From Nitrosomonadales bacterium (GTDB taxonomy: Bacteria > Pseudomonadota > Gammaproteobacteria > Burkholderiales > Gallionellaceae), in contig JACREC010000115.1 in assembly GCA_016218445.1 (NCBI GenBank), positions 1 to 42,181 on the forward strand: a stretch of 42,181 nt of DNA. The letters run 5' to 3'. Shown piece by piece: positions 1 to 9,698 of the stretch; positions within the stretch are counted from its first letter, which is position 1; each line of letters opens with the position of its first letter. The translations under genes and the position numbers were made by a program. The notes under the pieces were generated by a model. That model saw only the letters and a list, made by a program, of their open reading frames with translations, searched no databases and was not told the origin of the DNA.

Positions 1-1
1 C

Positions 2-745
2 GTCACCAAGTCCAAGTTCGACAACCTGTACGGCTGCCGCGAATCGCTGGTGGACGGCATCAAACGCGCCACCGACGTGATGATCGCCGGCAAGGTCGCG
101 CTGATCGCCGGTTACGGCGACGTGGGCAAGGGCTCGGCCCAGGCCATGCGCGCGCTGTCGGCGCAGGTATGGGTCACCGAAGTTGATCCGATCTGCGCGC
201 TGCAGGCGGCGATGGAAGGCTACCGCGTGGTGACCATGGAATACGCCGCCGACAAGGCCGATATTTTTGTTACCTGCACCGGCAATTATCACGTCATTAC
301 CCACGACCACATGGCGAAGATGAAAGACCAGGCCATCGTGTGCAACATCGGCCATTTCGACAACGAGATTGACGTCGCCTCGGTTGAAAAATACCAGTGG
401 GAAGAGATCAAGCCGCAGGTGGATCACATTATTTTCCCCGATAGCAAGAGGATTATTCTTCTCGCCAAGGGCCGTCTGGTGAACCTGGGCTGCGGCACCG
501 GCCATCCCAGCTACGTGATGTCGTCTTCCTTCGCCAACCAGACCATCGCGCAGATCGAGCTGTTCACGCAGACCGCCAAGTATCCGGTGGGCGTGTACAC
601 CCTGCCCAAGCATCTCGATGAAAAAGTGGCGCGCCTGCAATTGAGGAAGCTCAACGCGCAGCTCTCCGTGCTGACCGACCAGCAGGCCGCCTACATCGGC
701 GTGTCCAAGGAAGGCCCGTACAAGTCGGAAATCTACCGCTACTAA
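2..745 (+). CDS. ahcY: Adenosylhomocysteinase, C-terminal part (truncated by window start)
   Basis: Frame 2 is open from the window edge ([50 protein letters not shown]...[11 protein letters not shown]); NAD-binding motif and conserved YRY terminus of SAH hydrolase. Confidence 0.97.
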   Translation, partial: VTKSKFDNLYGCRESLVDGIKRATDVMIAGKVALIAGYGDVGKGSAQAMRALSAQVWVTEVDPICALQAAMEGYRVVTMEYAADKADIFVTCTGNYHVITHDHMAKMKDQAIVCNIGHFDNEIDVASVEKYQWEEIKPQVDHIIFPDSKRIILLAKGRLVNLGCGTGHPSYVMSSSFANQTIAQIELFTQTAKYPVGVYTLPKHLDEKVARLQLRKLNAQLSVLTDQQAAYIGVSKEGPYKSEIYRY

Positions 746-787
746 GCGGTAATTTCGTTTGACCGCCAGCCGTTCTGGAGAACACTG

Positions 788-1141
788 ATGAAACTGCTGT
801 TAATCTGGATACTGAATGCGCTTGCGTTGCTTGCTGTGGCCAACTTTGTGCCGGGCATTCATGTGGATGGGTTCACCGCCGCGCTGATCGCGGCGTTTTT
901 CCTTGGGTTGGTCAATACATTGATCCGCCCGCTCCTGCTGTTGCTTACCCTGCCGGTTACGCTGCTCACGCTGGGATTGTTTATCTTTGTCATCAACGGC
1001 ACGCTGTTCTGGTTCGTCGGTTCAGTACTGCGCGGTTTTGTGGTGGATAGTTTCTGGCACGGGGTGCTGGGCGCGGTGCTATACAGTATTTTTTCGTGGG
1101 CGCTCTCTGCGGCAGCCGCACAATTGATGAGGAAGTCATGA
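788..1141 (+). CDS. Phage holin family / YvlD-type small membrane protein
   Basis: 117 aa, several hydrophobic helices (MKLLLIWILNALALLAVANFVPGIHVDGF...); lies between ahcY and metF; stop overlaps metF start (ATGA). Confidence 0.8.
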   Translation: MKLLLIWILNALALLAVANFVPGIHVDGFTAALIAAFFLGLVNTLIRPLLLLLTLPVTLLTLGLFIFVINGTLFWFVGSVLRGFVVDSFWHGVLGAVLYSIFSWALSAAAAQLMRKS

Positions 1142-1968
1142 GCAAACCACTTTTCAGTTTTGAATTCTTTCCGCCGCAAACCCCGGAAGGCACGGAAAAA
1201 CTCACCGCCGCGCGCAAGCAACTGGCGATGCTCAAACCGGAATTTTTCTCCGTCACCTTCGGTGCGGGCGGCTCCACGCAGGACCGCACCCTGGAAGTCA
1301 TACGCCAGATCAAGGCCGAGGGGCACAGCGCCGCCCCCCACCTGTCCTGCGTCGGCTCCACGCGCGAGAACATCCGCGCCATCCTGAACACCTACAAGGA
1401 CATGGGCATCAAGCGCATCGTGGCGCTCAGGGGCGACCTGCCCTCCGGCATGGGCAGCATCGGCGAGTTCCAGTATGCCAACGAACTGGTATCGTTCATC
1501 CGCGCCCATACCGGCGAGCACTTCCACATCGAAGTGGCGGCCTATCCCGAGTTCCACCCGCAGGCCAAATCACCGCGCGAAGACCTGGTAAACTTCAAGC
1601 ACAAGGTCATGGCCGGGGCAAATTCCGCCATCACGCAATATTTCTACAACGCCGACGGCTACTTCCGTTTCATCGAAGAAGCCCGCAAGCTGGGCGTCAC
1701 CGTTCCCATCGTGCCCGGCATCATGCCCATCGTGAAGTTCTCCCAACTGGCGCGCTTCTCCGACGCCTGCGGCGCGGAAATTCCGCGCTGGATGCGCAAG
1801 ACGCTGGAAAGCTATGGCGACGACAACGCATCGGTGCAGTCCTTCGGCCTCGATGTCGTCACGCAACTGTGCGAACGCCTGCTCGCCGGCGGTGCACCAG
1901 GATTGCACTTCTACACGCTGAACCAGGCTGCGCCCTCGCTGGAAATCTGGAAGCGGCTGGGGCTTTGA
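1138..1968 (+). CDS. metF: Methylenetetrahydrofolate reductase
   Basis: MSKPLFSFEFFPPQTPEGTEKL...VTFGAGGSTQDRT...; start trimmed to the ATG at 1138 from the longer ORF at 1096. Confidence 0.95.
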   Translation: MSKPLFSFEFFPPQTPEGTEKLTAARKQLAMLKPEFFSVTFGAGGSTQDRTLEVIRQIKAEGHSAAPHLSCVGSTRENIRAILNTYKDMGIKRIVALRGDLPSGMGSIGEFQYANELVSFIRAHTGEHFHIEVAAYPEFHPQAKSPREDLVNFKHKVMAGANSAITQYFYNADGYFRFIEEARKLGVTVPIVPGIMPIVKFSQLARFSDACGAEIPRWMRKTLESYGDDNASVQSFGLDVVTQLCERLLAGGAPGLHFYTLNQAAPSLEIWKRLGL

Positions 1969-2004
1969 TGCGGTTAAACAGGTTTTGAGTTCTTCGCGTT
2001 CGTC

Positions 2005-2101
2005 CCTTCCCCTTTTCAGGGGGAAGGTTAGGATGGGGGTTGAAGCGTTGCGCTCGGCTTCTACCCCCTCCCTACCCCTCCCCCTGCAAGGAGGAGGGAA
2101 C
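2005..2101. repeat. Palindromic intergenic repeat of the 'CCCTCCCC..GGGGGAGG' family
   Basis: cccttccccttttcagggggaagg ... taccccctccctacccctccccctgcaaggaggaggga; same family as the in-frame segment in polA near 24060. Confidence 0.65.
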
Positions 2102-2123
2102 TTGTCTCTGGATTGAATCGCTG

Positions 2124-3590
2124 ATGAAAACACCCGAACTCTTATTACCTGCCGGCACACTGGAAAAAATGCGCACCGCCTACGCCTTCGGCGCGGACGC
2201 GGTGTACGCCGGACAGCCGCGCTAGTCCCTGCGCGCGCGCAACAACGAATTCCAACTGGAAGAGCTGCAAACCGGCATTCGGGAAGCGCATGCGCTGGGC
2301 AAGAAATTCTATGTTGCCAGCAACCTGATGCCGCACAACGCCAAAGTAAAAACCTACATGGCCGACATGGAACCGCTCATCGCCATGCAGCCGGATGCCC
2401 TGATCATGGCCGACCCCGGCCTGATCGCCATGGTGCGCGAGCGTTGGCCGGAAATGGAAATCCATTTATCGGTGCAGGCCAACACCGTCAATTACGCGGC
2501 AGTGAAATTCTGGCAATCGCTCGGCCTGTCCCGCATCATCCTGTCGCGCGAACTGTCGCTGGACGAGATCGAAGAAATCCGCCAGCAATGCCCGGACATC
2601 GAACTCGAAGTATTCATCCACGGTGCGCTGTGCATCGCCTATTCCGGGCGCTGCCTGCTCTCCGGCTACTTCAACCACCGCGACGCTAATCAGGGTACCT
2701 GCACCAACTCCTGCCGCTGGGATTACAAGGTGGACAGCGCGGAAGAAGACGGCACCGGAGACATTCAGAAAGTTTTGTCATTCCCGCGCAGGCGGGAATC
2801 CAGTGATTTAAATGGACTGGATGGCCGTTCCTCGAAACTCGCCGCAAGCGGCTCGTTTTCCCGCCTGCGCGGGAATGACGACGGTGATGTGGCAGAAAAA
2901 ATAGACTTTGACTTCGACAAAGCACTCAGTGAATCAGCGCTCTCCGATTGCGGCTCGCAACCGCGCCATCCGCTCGCCGACCGCGTGTACCTCATTTCGC
3001 GCCAGGACCACCCGGACGAGCTGATGCCGGTACTGGAAGACGAGCACGGAACCTACATCATGAACTCCAAGGACCTGCGCGCAGTGGAGCACGTCGAGCG
3101 TCTGGTGAAGATCGGCATTGATTCACTCAAGGTCGAAGGCCGCACCAAATCCATCTACTACGTGGCGCGCACCGCACAGGTGTATCGCCAGGCGATCAAC
3201 GATGCCGTCAAAGGCCGTCCGTTCAATCTGGAACTGCTGGGCGCGCTGGATGCGCTGGCGAGCCGCGGCTACACCGACGGCTTTTACGAACGCCATCACA
3301 CCCATGAGCAACAGAACTACATGCGCGGCCACTCCGAAAGCTTCCGCCAGCAATACGTCGGCGACATCGTGGCCTGCGCGAACGGCATGGCCGAGATCGA
3401 GGTGAAGAACCGGTTCAGCATCGGCGACAAGCTGGAGATCATCCACCCCTCCGGCAACTCCATCGTCGAACTGAAAGAAATGCACAGCCTCACAGGCGAG
3501 GTGCTCACTGTCGCACCAGGCAGCGGACATCGCGTGCAGATACCGTTGCAGGGCGAGTTGGCCAAGGGGATGGTGGCGAGGTTCATTTAA
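2124..3590 (+). pseudogene. U32 family peptidase (YegQ/TrhP-like) with an in-frame TAG at codon 34
   Basis: MKTPELLLPAGTLEKMRTAYAFGADAVYAGQPR*SLRARNNEF...MPHNAKVKTYMADMEPLIAMQPDALIMADPGL...SVQANTVNYAAVKFWQSLGLSRIILSRELSLDEI; the same frame continues uninterrupted after the TAG at 2223-2225. Confidence 0.88.
2777..2879. repeat. Palindromic repeat (GTCATTCCCGCGCAGGCGGGA) inserted in frame in the U32 gene
   Basis: Perfect 21-bp inverted repeat gtcattcccgcgcaggcggga / tcccgcctgcgcgggaatgac; encodes SFPRRRESSDLNG...FSRLRGND. Confidence 0.9.
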
Positions 3591-3623
3591 GGTCGCCCCA
3601 ACCCGAGCAACTCACCCTATCGG

Positions 3624-4103
3624 TCATCGACGCATATTACTGAACACATAATCGTGTTTGGCTTGCGGCTCATGGCAACCAAAACAGGCAGTTGCGGCAG
3701 CGCTCCCCACGGCACGATCCGTTTTTGAATCACCCTTGAAACCTTCGAACCCCCAGCCACCGGTTGCCGCATAGAGCTTGTTATCCTTGTGCATCACGCC
3801 AAGCACTTTGCGGTTACCTTCTGTAACGGCATTGTCAGCACTATTCGCCTCTAGCAGGTCAAATGCGATGACTGAGCCATCCGGAAACTTACCCTTGGCA
3901 TAACCTTTCACCGCTTTTTTATTGGCATAAATATGGTGGATGCCGCCAAATGATTCATGTAGTGCATGGCCCGGATTTATTACCATGCTCTTCACGTGTT
4001 GCCAAGTGCGGTAACCGTTTGGATAAGGCACATCTTGGGCTATGGCGCTGACAGACAAGGCAAGCAAACTGCCAAACAAGCTAATCTGCAAAATGGATTT
4101 CAT
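3624..4103 (-). CDS. Cytochrome P460 family protein, secreted c-type haem protein
   Basis: Signal peptide MKSILQISLFGSLLALSVSAIAQ; P460-like sequence; CFGCH (CxxCH) motif then HDYVFS near the C-terminus. Confidence 0.85.
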   Translation of the reverse strand: MKSILQISLFGSLLALSVSAIAQDVPYPNGYRTWQHVKSMVINPGHALHESFGGIHHIYANKKAVKGYAKGKFPDGSVIAFDLLEANSADNAVTEGNRKVLGVMHKDNKLYAATGGWGFEGFKGDSKTDRAVGSAAATACFGCHEPQAKHDYVFSNMRR

Positions 4104-4213
4104 GATGCTCTCCTCAGGTTGTAATTAACGGGAGCACAAGGTAACCTATTCACAAAAGCTGCAACAAGCGGGCACTAAATGGTAACCCACCCACTTTCTG
4201 GTCTATCTTACTG

Positions 4214-4543
4214 ATGAAGAATGAAATAAATATTTTGGAAGTGCCGCATCCGACCGTCGGGCAAATGGTGGAAAGCGTGATCAGATGCAAATGGTCACTG
4301 GCCGTGATCGATCTGATTCGCCACGGCACTAACCGACCGGGAAAAATGGAACATGCGATTAAAGGACTTTCGGCCAAGGTGCTCAATGAAAGGTTACGCA
4401 AGCTGCTCCACTTCGGCGTCATCGAGAAACGCACTTTTGCAGAAACGCCGCCCCGCGTGGAGTATTACCTCACCGACTTTGGCAACCGCTTCGCTGCCAT
4501 ACTCGATTCAATACATGCCCTGCAAAATGAATTGTCCCAATAG
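4214..4543 (+). CDS. HxlR-family winged-helix transcriptional regulator
   Basis: CKWSLAVIDLIRHGTNRPGKMEHAIKGLSAKVLNERLRKLLHFGVIEKRTFAETPPRVEYYLTDFG is characteristic of HxlR; divergent from the P460 gene. Confidence 0.85.
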   Translation: MKNEINILEVPHPTVGQMVESVIRCKWSLAVIDLIRHGTNRPGKMEHAIKGLSAKVLNERLRKLLHFGVIEKRTFAETPPRVEYYLTDFGNRFAAILDSIHALQNELSQ

Positions 4544-4595
4544 CAATACGCAACCTTGATCTTCCCTTTTTAGCAGTTTCAACTGCCTTAACCCA

Positions 4596-5054
4596 ATGAT
4601 TCTTTCTTCCCTCTCTCAATCCTCCCGCTACGCCGCGCTGCACCCGCTGTTCCCGCGCGCATTCGAATACATCCGCAACACCGACCTGCTGGCACTCGCG
4701 CCGGGGCGCTATCCCATCGTCGAAAAACAATTGTTCGTTATCGTGGAGAATGTCGCGGGGCGCACGCGCGAGGCGGCGAAACTGGAATGCCACCGCAAGT
4801 ACATCGACATTCAGCTGGTACTGGAAGGGGTGGACGAGATGGGGTGGAAGGCGCTGGCGGATTGCACGCAGCCGGTGAACGATTACAGCGCGGAGAAGGA
4901 CATCCAGTTTTTCCACGATGCCCCCGCTTCGTGGATCGCCGTGCCGCCCGGTGCTTTCTGCATCTTCTTCCCGGAAGATGCGCATGCGCCGCTGGTTGCG
5001 ACCGGGAACATCCGCAAGGCGATCTTCAAGATTGCGGTGAATCCGGCAACCTAA
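4596..5054 (+). CDS. YhcH/YjgK/YiaL family protein
   Basis: LECHRKYIDIQLVLEGVDEMGWKAL...FFPEDAHAPLVATGNIRKAIFKIAV typical of the family. Confidence 0.88.
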   Translation: MILSSLSQSSRYAALHPLFPRAFEYIRNTDLLALAPGRYPIVEKQLFVIVENVAGRTREAAKLECHRKYIDIQLVLEGVDEMGWKALADCTQPVNDYSAEKDIQFFHDAPASWIAVPPGAFCIFFPEDAHAPLVATGNIRKAIFKIAVNPAT

Positions 5055-5061
5055 ATACTTC

Positions 5062-5144
5062 GTCATTCCCGCGCAGGCGGTAATCCAGTGGGTCTACCAA
5101 AAAGCATTTTTGAATTGCTGGATTCCCGCCTGCGCGGGAATGAC
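5062..5144. repeat. Palindromic repeat (GTCATTCCCGCGCAGGCGG...CCGCCTGCGCGGGAATGAC), intergenic copy
   Basis: Arms gtcattcccgcgcaggcggtaatccag / ctggattcccgcctgcgcgggaatgac; between convergent genes, so it may also act as a terminator. Confidence 0.9.
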
Positions 5145-5146
5145 GG

Positions 5147-5992
5147 CTAATCAAATACCACATCGCCCTCCACCACCTTGTCGCCGAGCCTGATGTTCTT
5201 GAAGTCGAACAGGCTGCCGTCGAGCAGGTGCGACGGCGCGACGTTCTGCATCGCGGTGAAGATGGTCTGGCTGCGCCCCGGATATTGCAGTTCCCAGGCA
5301 GCGAGCATTTCCTTGATGTTCTGCCGCTGCATGTTTTCCTGCGAGCCGCACAGGTTGCAGGGGATGATGGGGAATTCCATGCCGCGCGCAAAACGCGCGA
5401 TGTCTTTCTCTGCGCAGTAGGCCAGCGGGCGGATGACGATGTGGTCGCCCTTGTCGGTGACCAGCTTGGGCGGCATGGCCTTGAGCTTGCCGCCAAAGAA
5501 CATGTTCAAAAACAGCGTCTCGATCATGTCGTCGCGGTGGTGCCCCAGGGCGATCTTGTTTGCGCCCAGTTCCTGCGCCACGCGGTAGATGATGCCACGG
5601 CGCAGGCGCGAGCACAGCGAGCAGGTGGTTTTGCCCTCGGGGATTTTTTCCTTGACGATGGAATAGGTGTCCTGCGCCTCAATGCGGTATTCCACGCCGA
5701 TGGATTTGAAATATTCCGGCAGGACGTGCTCGGGGAAACCCGGCTGCTTCTGGTCCAGATTCATGGCGACGATGCGGAAATCAATCGGCGCGCGCTTTTG
5801 CAGGGCACGCAGGATTTCCAGCAGGGTGTAGGAATCCTTGCCGCCGGACAGGCATACCATCACGCTGTCGCCATCCTCGATCATGTTGAAATCGGCGATG
5901 GCCCTGCCGACCTGGTGTTCCAGCCGCCCCTTGAGGCGGTTGAAGTTGGTGGAGTGGCGGTCGAAGTGGATGGGTTGAATAACGTCGTTCAT
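5147..5992 (-). CDS. ttcA: tRNA 2-thiocytidine(32) synthetase TtcA
   Basis: [19 protein letters not shown]-loop, [10 protein letters not shown] and CNLCGSQ cysteine motifs. Confidence 0.95.
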   Translation of the reverse strand: MNDVIQPIHFDRHSTNFNRLKGRLEHQVGRAIADFNMIEDGDSVMVCLSGGKDSYTLLEILRALQKRAPIDFRIVAMNLDQKQPGFPEHVLPEYFKSIGVEYRIEAQDTYSIVKEKIPEGKTTCSLCSRLRRGIIYRVAQELGANKIALGHHRDDMIETLFLNMFFGGKLKAMPPKLVTDKGDHIVIRPLAYCAEKDIARFARGMEFPIIPCNLCGSQENMQRQNIKEMLAAWELQYPGRSQTIFTAMQNVAPSHLLDGSLFDFKNIRLGDKVVEGDVVFD

Positions 5993-6000
5993 GTTTGCGG

Positions 6001-6741
6001 TTAGATATTGATGCTGCGCCCGCCGTCCACGGCGATAACCTGCCCGGTAATATAAGGCGCATTGCTTAATAAGAATTGCACCGTGCGCGCGACATCGTCC
6101 GGCTCGCCTTCGCGCTTGAGCAGGGTATGCGCGATGATTTTGCGCCGTTGCTCATCGTCCAGCCACTCCGCGTTTTCCGGCCACATGATAACGCCGGGTG
6201 CGACTGCGTTGACGCGCACCTGCGGCGCCATTTCCTGCGCCAGCGCGCGCGTCAGCGCGGTCAATCCGGCCTTGGCCACGCTGTACAGCAAATGGCCGTG
6301 CATCGGGCGCTCGGCGTGGATGTCCACGATGTTGACGATGGCGCCGTGGTTGCGGCGCAGTTCATCGGCTGCCGCCTGTGCCAGCAACAGCGGCGCTTTC
6401 AGGTTGGTGCCGATCAGGTCGTTCCAATGCTGTTCGTCTATCTTGCCCAGCGGCGTGGCAAAAAAACTGGAGGCATTGTTGACCAGCGCATCCATCCGCC
6501 CGAAGTGTCGCACCGTGTGGTGCACCAGCCGGGACAGCGCATCTGGGTCGAGCAAATCGGCCTGCACGCTCAGCACGGAGCCGCGGCGCCTGGCCTGCAA
6601 CTCGGCCTGCAAGGCCTGCGCCTCCTGTGCGGAGGAACGGTAATGCAGCGCGATGGAAGCACCCGCCGCATGCAGCCGGCGGCAGATCGCCGCACCCACA
6701 CGCTTCGCACCACCCGTCACCAATACGACTTTGCCTTGCAC
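6001..6741 (-). CDS. SDR family oxidoreductase, pteridine reductase type
   Basis: [37 protein letters not shown]...[11 protein letters not shown]. Confidence 0.88.
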   Translation of the reverse strand: MQGKVVLVTGGAKRVGAAICRRLHAAGASIALHYRSSAQEAQALQAELQARRRGSVLSVQADLLDPDALSRLVHHTVRHFGRMDALVNNASSFFATPLGKIDEQHWNDLIGTNLKAPLLLAQAAADELRRNHGAIVNIVDIHAERPMHGHLLYSVAKAGLTALTRALAQEMAPQVRVNAVAPGVIMWPENAEWLDDEQRRKIIAHTLLKREGEPDDVARTVQFLLSNAPYITGQVIAVDGGRSINI

Positions 6742-6807
6742 CCGGCCTCCTCGCTACGTTATTGACCAACCTGTTAAACTTGCCCACCCCGTGAATTATA
6801 CCTGACC

Positions 6808-7962
6808 ATGCGCACACCTCTACCCACACCCAGCCCGGAAGCTGCACTGCACAGCAACAAATTGCGCGACTTCATTCATCACGACATCGCAGCGCAAGGC
6901 GGCTGGATTCCGTTTTCGCGCTTCATGGAACTGGCGCTGTATGCGCCGGGACTGGGCTATTACAGCGCGGGAGCGCGCAAGTTCGGCGCTGCTGGGGATT
7001 TTGTCACTGCCCCGGAAATTTCCCCGCTGTTTGGCCGCACGCTGGCGCGGCAAGTGGCCGAGATCATGGCGCAAAGCGCGCCGCACATCACCGAACTCGG
7101 CGCGGGCAGCGGCAAGCTGGCAGCAGATATATTGGCTGAACTGGAGCAATCGGGCTGCCTGCCGGAGAGCTATGCCATTCTCGAGGTAAGCGCCGATTTG
7201 CGCGAACGCCAGCAGGCGCTGCTGCAAGAGCGCGTGCCGCATCTGGCTGCGCGGGTGCATTGGCTGGATGCGCTGCCGGAAAACATCTCCGGAGCGCTCA
7301 TTGCAAACGAGGTGCTGGATGCGCTGCCGGTGCATCTGGTGCACTGGCCGGATGGCCGCATTCTTGAACGCGGCGTGGCGAGCGAGGGGAAAAATTTCGC
7401 CTGGCAGGAGCGCCTGCCGGAAAACCCCGCACTGCTGCAAGCGGCGCAGCAGATTAACGTGCCGGACGGCTATCTGAGCGAAATTTCGCTCACCGCGCGC
7501 GGCCTGATCGGCAGCCTGTGCGAGCGTTTGAACCAAGGCGTGCTGCTGTTCATCGATTACGGTTTCGGCGCGGGCGAGTATTACCATCCGCAACGCTCGC
7601 GGGGAACGCTGATGTGCCATTACCGCCACCATGCGCACGACGATCCGTTCTTCCTGCCCGGCTTGCAGGACATCACCGCGCATGTGGATTTCACCGCCGT
7701 TGCCGAAAGCGCCATAGACAGCGGCGCGCACCTGCTCGGCTACACCCCTCAGGCGCACTTCCTGATCAACTGCGGCATCGCCGAAATGCTGCAAGACACT
7801 GCACCGGAAAACCTGCGCGACTACCTGCCGCTTTCCGCGCAACTGCAAAAGCTCACCAGCCCGGCGGAGATGGGCGAGCTGTTCAAGGTGATGGCGCTGG
7901 GCAAGGGCATCGAGGAGCCGTTGCGCGGCTTCATTTCAGGCGACAAGTCACGCCTGCTGTAA
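6808..7962 (+). CDS. SAM-dependent methyltransferase, MidA/NDUFAF7 family
   Basis: FMELALYAPGLGYYSAGARKFGAAGDFVTAPEISPLFGRTLARQ...ELGAGSGKLAADIL...LIANEVLDALPV. Confidence 0.93.
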   Translation: MRTPLPTPSPEAALHSNKLRDFIHHDIAAQGGWIPFSRFMELALYAPGLGYYSAGARKFGAAGDFVTAPEISPLFGRTLARQVAEIMAQSAPHITELGAGSGKLAADILAELEQSGCLPESYAILEVSADLRERQQALLQERVPHLAARVHWLDALPENISGALIANEVLDALPVHLVHWPDGRILERGVASEGKNFAWQERLPENPALLQAAQQINVPDGYLSEISLTARGLIGSLCERLNQGVLLFIDYGFGAGEYYHPQRSRGTLMCHYRHHAHDDPFFLPGLQDITAHVDFTAVAESAIDSGAHLLGYTPQAHFLINCGIAEMLQDTAPENLRDYLPLSAQLQKLTSPAEMGELFKVMALGKGIEEPLRGFISGDKSRLL

Positions 7963-7987
7963 TCACACCTGGTTTCCCGATCAGAGA

Positions 7988-8482
7988 ATGCCGCACATCC
8001 ACAGTTTCGCGCCGGTAAGCAACGCTGATGCAAGGGTGCTGATTCTGGGCAGCATGCCCGGAAAGAAATCGCTGGAGCAGAACCAGTACTACGCCCATCC
8101 GCCGAACGCCTTCTGGAAAATCATGGGTGATCTGGTTGGCGCGTTTCCATCTCTTCCCTACGAGGAAAGACTTTGTATCCTGAAATCTTCCGGTATCGCA
8201 TTATGGGATGTGCTTGCCTCCTGCGAGCGCAAAACCAGCATGGATTCACATATCAGGAAAGAATCCGCGAACGATTTCGCCTCCTTCTTCGCACGGCATC
8301 CGCATATCACGCAGGTATTCTTCAATGGCAGCAAGGCAGAGCAAAGCTTCAGAAAATTCGTGCAGGATAAACAAGAATTACCGCCGCTCAAGTTTCATCG
8401 ACTACCTTCAACAAGCCCGGCCCATGCCGGCATGCGCTATGCAGATAAATTGCAAACATGGCGCGCGGCTATAAATCCTTGA
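7988..8482 (+). CDS. DNA-deoxyinosine glycosylase (uracil-DNA glycosylase superfamily)
   Basis: HSFAPVSNADARVLILGSMPGKKSLEQNQYYAHPPNAFWKIMGDL...LPSTSPAHAGM. Confidence 0.9.
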   Translation: MPHIHSFAPVSNADARVLILGSMPGKKSLEQNQYYAHPPNAFWKIMGDLVGAFPSLPYEERLCILKSSGIALWDVLASCERKTSMDSHIRKESANDFASFFARHPHITQVFFNGSKAEQSFRKFVQDKQELPPLKFHRLPSTSPAHAGMRYADKLQTWRAAINP

Positions 8483-9698
8483 TAACCTCTTCCACCGCCA
8501 CAATGCGCGCTTCACGCACTTTTTCGGCGATCAGATTTTTATCCGTGCACTGCTGCGCAATTTCCCCGGCATTCACCGCCTGCGTCGCATGCAGGGCGCG
8601 CAGCAGATAATCCGCCTGCGGATAGGCATCGTGCTCGTGCCCGGTGCGCCCGCGCGCGTCGGAAGCGCATACCCGCAGCAGTTGCGCAAAACGCTGCGGC
8701 CTGCGCCACGCATCGCAGCCCTGGAACAAGCGCACGATGGTGTCGGGGCGCAGCTCGCGGGCACGGTGCACGTCGCCGTGATAGCGCGCCGCCAGGAGGC
8801 CGAGGTCACGGCATTCGCCCGGCACGCGCAGGCGTTCGCACAGCGCATGCAATAAATCCACGCCGCGCGCCTCGTGGCCGATGTGGCGCGGCAATATATC
8901 TTTCGGCGTATTGCCCTTGCCCAGGTCGTGCGCAAGCGCGGCGAAGCGCACTTCCAGCGCGTAATCATGGTATGCCGCATCGTCCAGCACCAGCATGGTG
9001 TGTATGCCGCAATCAATTTCCGGGTGGTAGTGCGGCGGCTGCGGCACGCCGAACAGCGCATCCACTTCCGGCAGGATTCTCGCCAGCGCACCGCACTCGC
9101 GCAGCGTCTCAAAAAAACGCGAGGGCGTCTTTTCCATCAGGCCGCGCGCCAATTCCTGCCACACGCGCTCCGCTACCAGCGCATCCACTTCGCCATTGCC
9201 CACCATGCCGCGCATCAGCGCCAGTGTCTCCGGCGCGATGGAAAAACCGAAGCGCGCGACGAAGCGCGCGGCGCGCAGGATGCGCACCGGGTCCTCATTG
9301 AACGCCGGGCTGACATGGCGCAGGATGCCCGCGCGCAGGTCGGCCTCTCCGCCGTAGGGATCAACCAGCTTGCCGTCCACATCCTGTGCGATGGCGTTGA
9401 CGGTGAAATCGCGCCGCAGCAGGTCCTGCTCCAGCGTCACGTCCGGCGCAGCATGGATGACAAAGCCCTTGTAACCCGGCGCGGTCTTGCGCTCGGTGCG
9501 CGCCAACGCGTACTCCTCGTGCGTCCCGGGGTGCAGGAACACCGGGAAATCCTTGCCCACCGGCTGGTAGCCGCGCGCCACCATGTCTTCCGGCGTGCCG
9601 CCGACCACCACCCAGTCGTGATCCTGCACCGACAGGCCGAGCAGCCGGTCGCGCACCGCGCCGCCCACGCAATAAATTTTCAGGTCACTATTTTTCAT
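8469..9698 (-). CDS. cca: Multifunctional CCA tRNA nucleotidyltransferase
   Basis: MKNSDLKIYCVGGAVRDRLLGLSVQDHDWVVVGGTPEDMVARGYQPVGKDFPVFLHPGTHEEYALARTERKT; start trimmed to 9698; HD domain ALAHDLGKG. Confidence 0.94.
   Translation of the reverse strand: MKNSDLKIYCVGGAVRDRLLGLSVQDHDWVVVGGTPEDMVARGYQPVGKDFPVFLHPGTHEEYALARTERKTAPGYKGFVIHAAPDVTLEQDLLRRDFTVNAIAQDVDGKLVDPYGGEADLRAGILRHVSPAFNEDPVRILRAARFVARFGFSIAPETLALMRGMVGNGEVDALVAERVWQELARGLMEKTPSRFFETLRECGALARILPEVDALFGVPQPPHYHPEIDCGIHTMLVLDDAAYHDYALEVRFAALAHDLGKGNTPKDILPRHIGHEARGVDLLHALCERLRVPGECRDLGLLAARYHGDVHRARELRPDTIVRLFQGCDAWRRPQRFAQLLRVCASDARGRTGHEHDAYPQADYLLRALHATQAVNAGEIAQQCTDKNLIAEKVREARIVAVEEVIKDL

Noticed and set aside
2223-2225. 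Genome-wide recoding of TAG as an amino acid
   Set aside because: TAG is the natural stop of polA (25970-25972) and the rhodanese-MBL gene (16636-16638) in this window.
6820-7848. 342-aa minus-strand ORF
   Set aside because: Antisense to the MidA-type methyltransferase; no recognisable domain.
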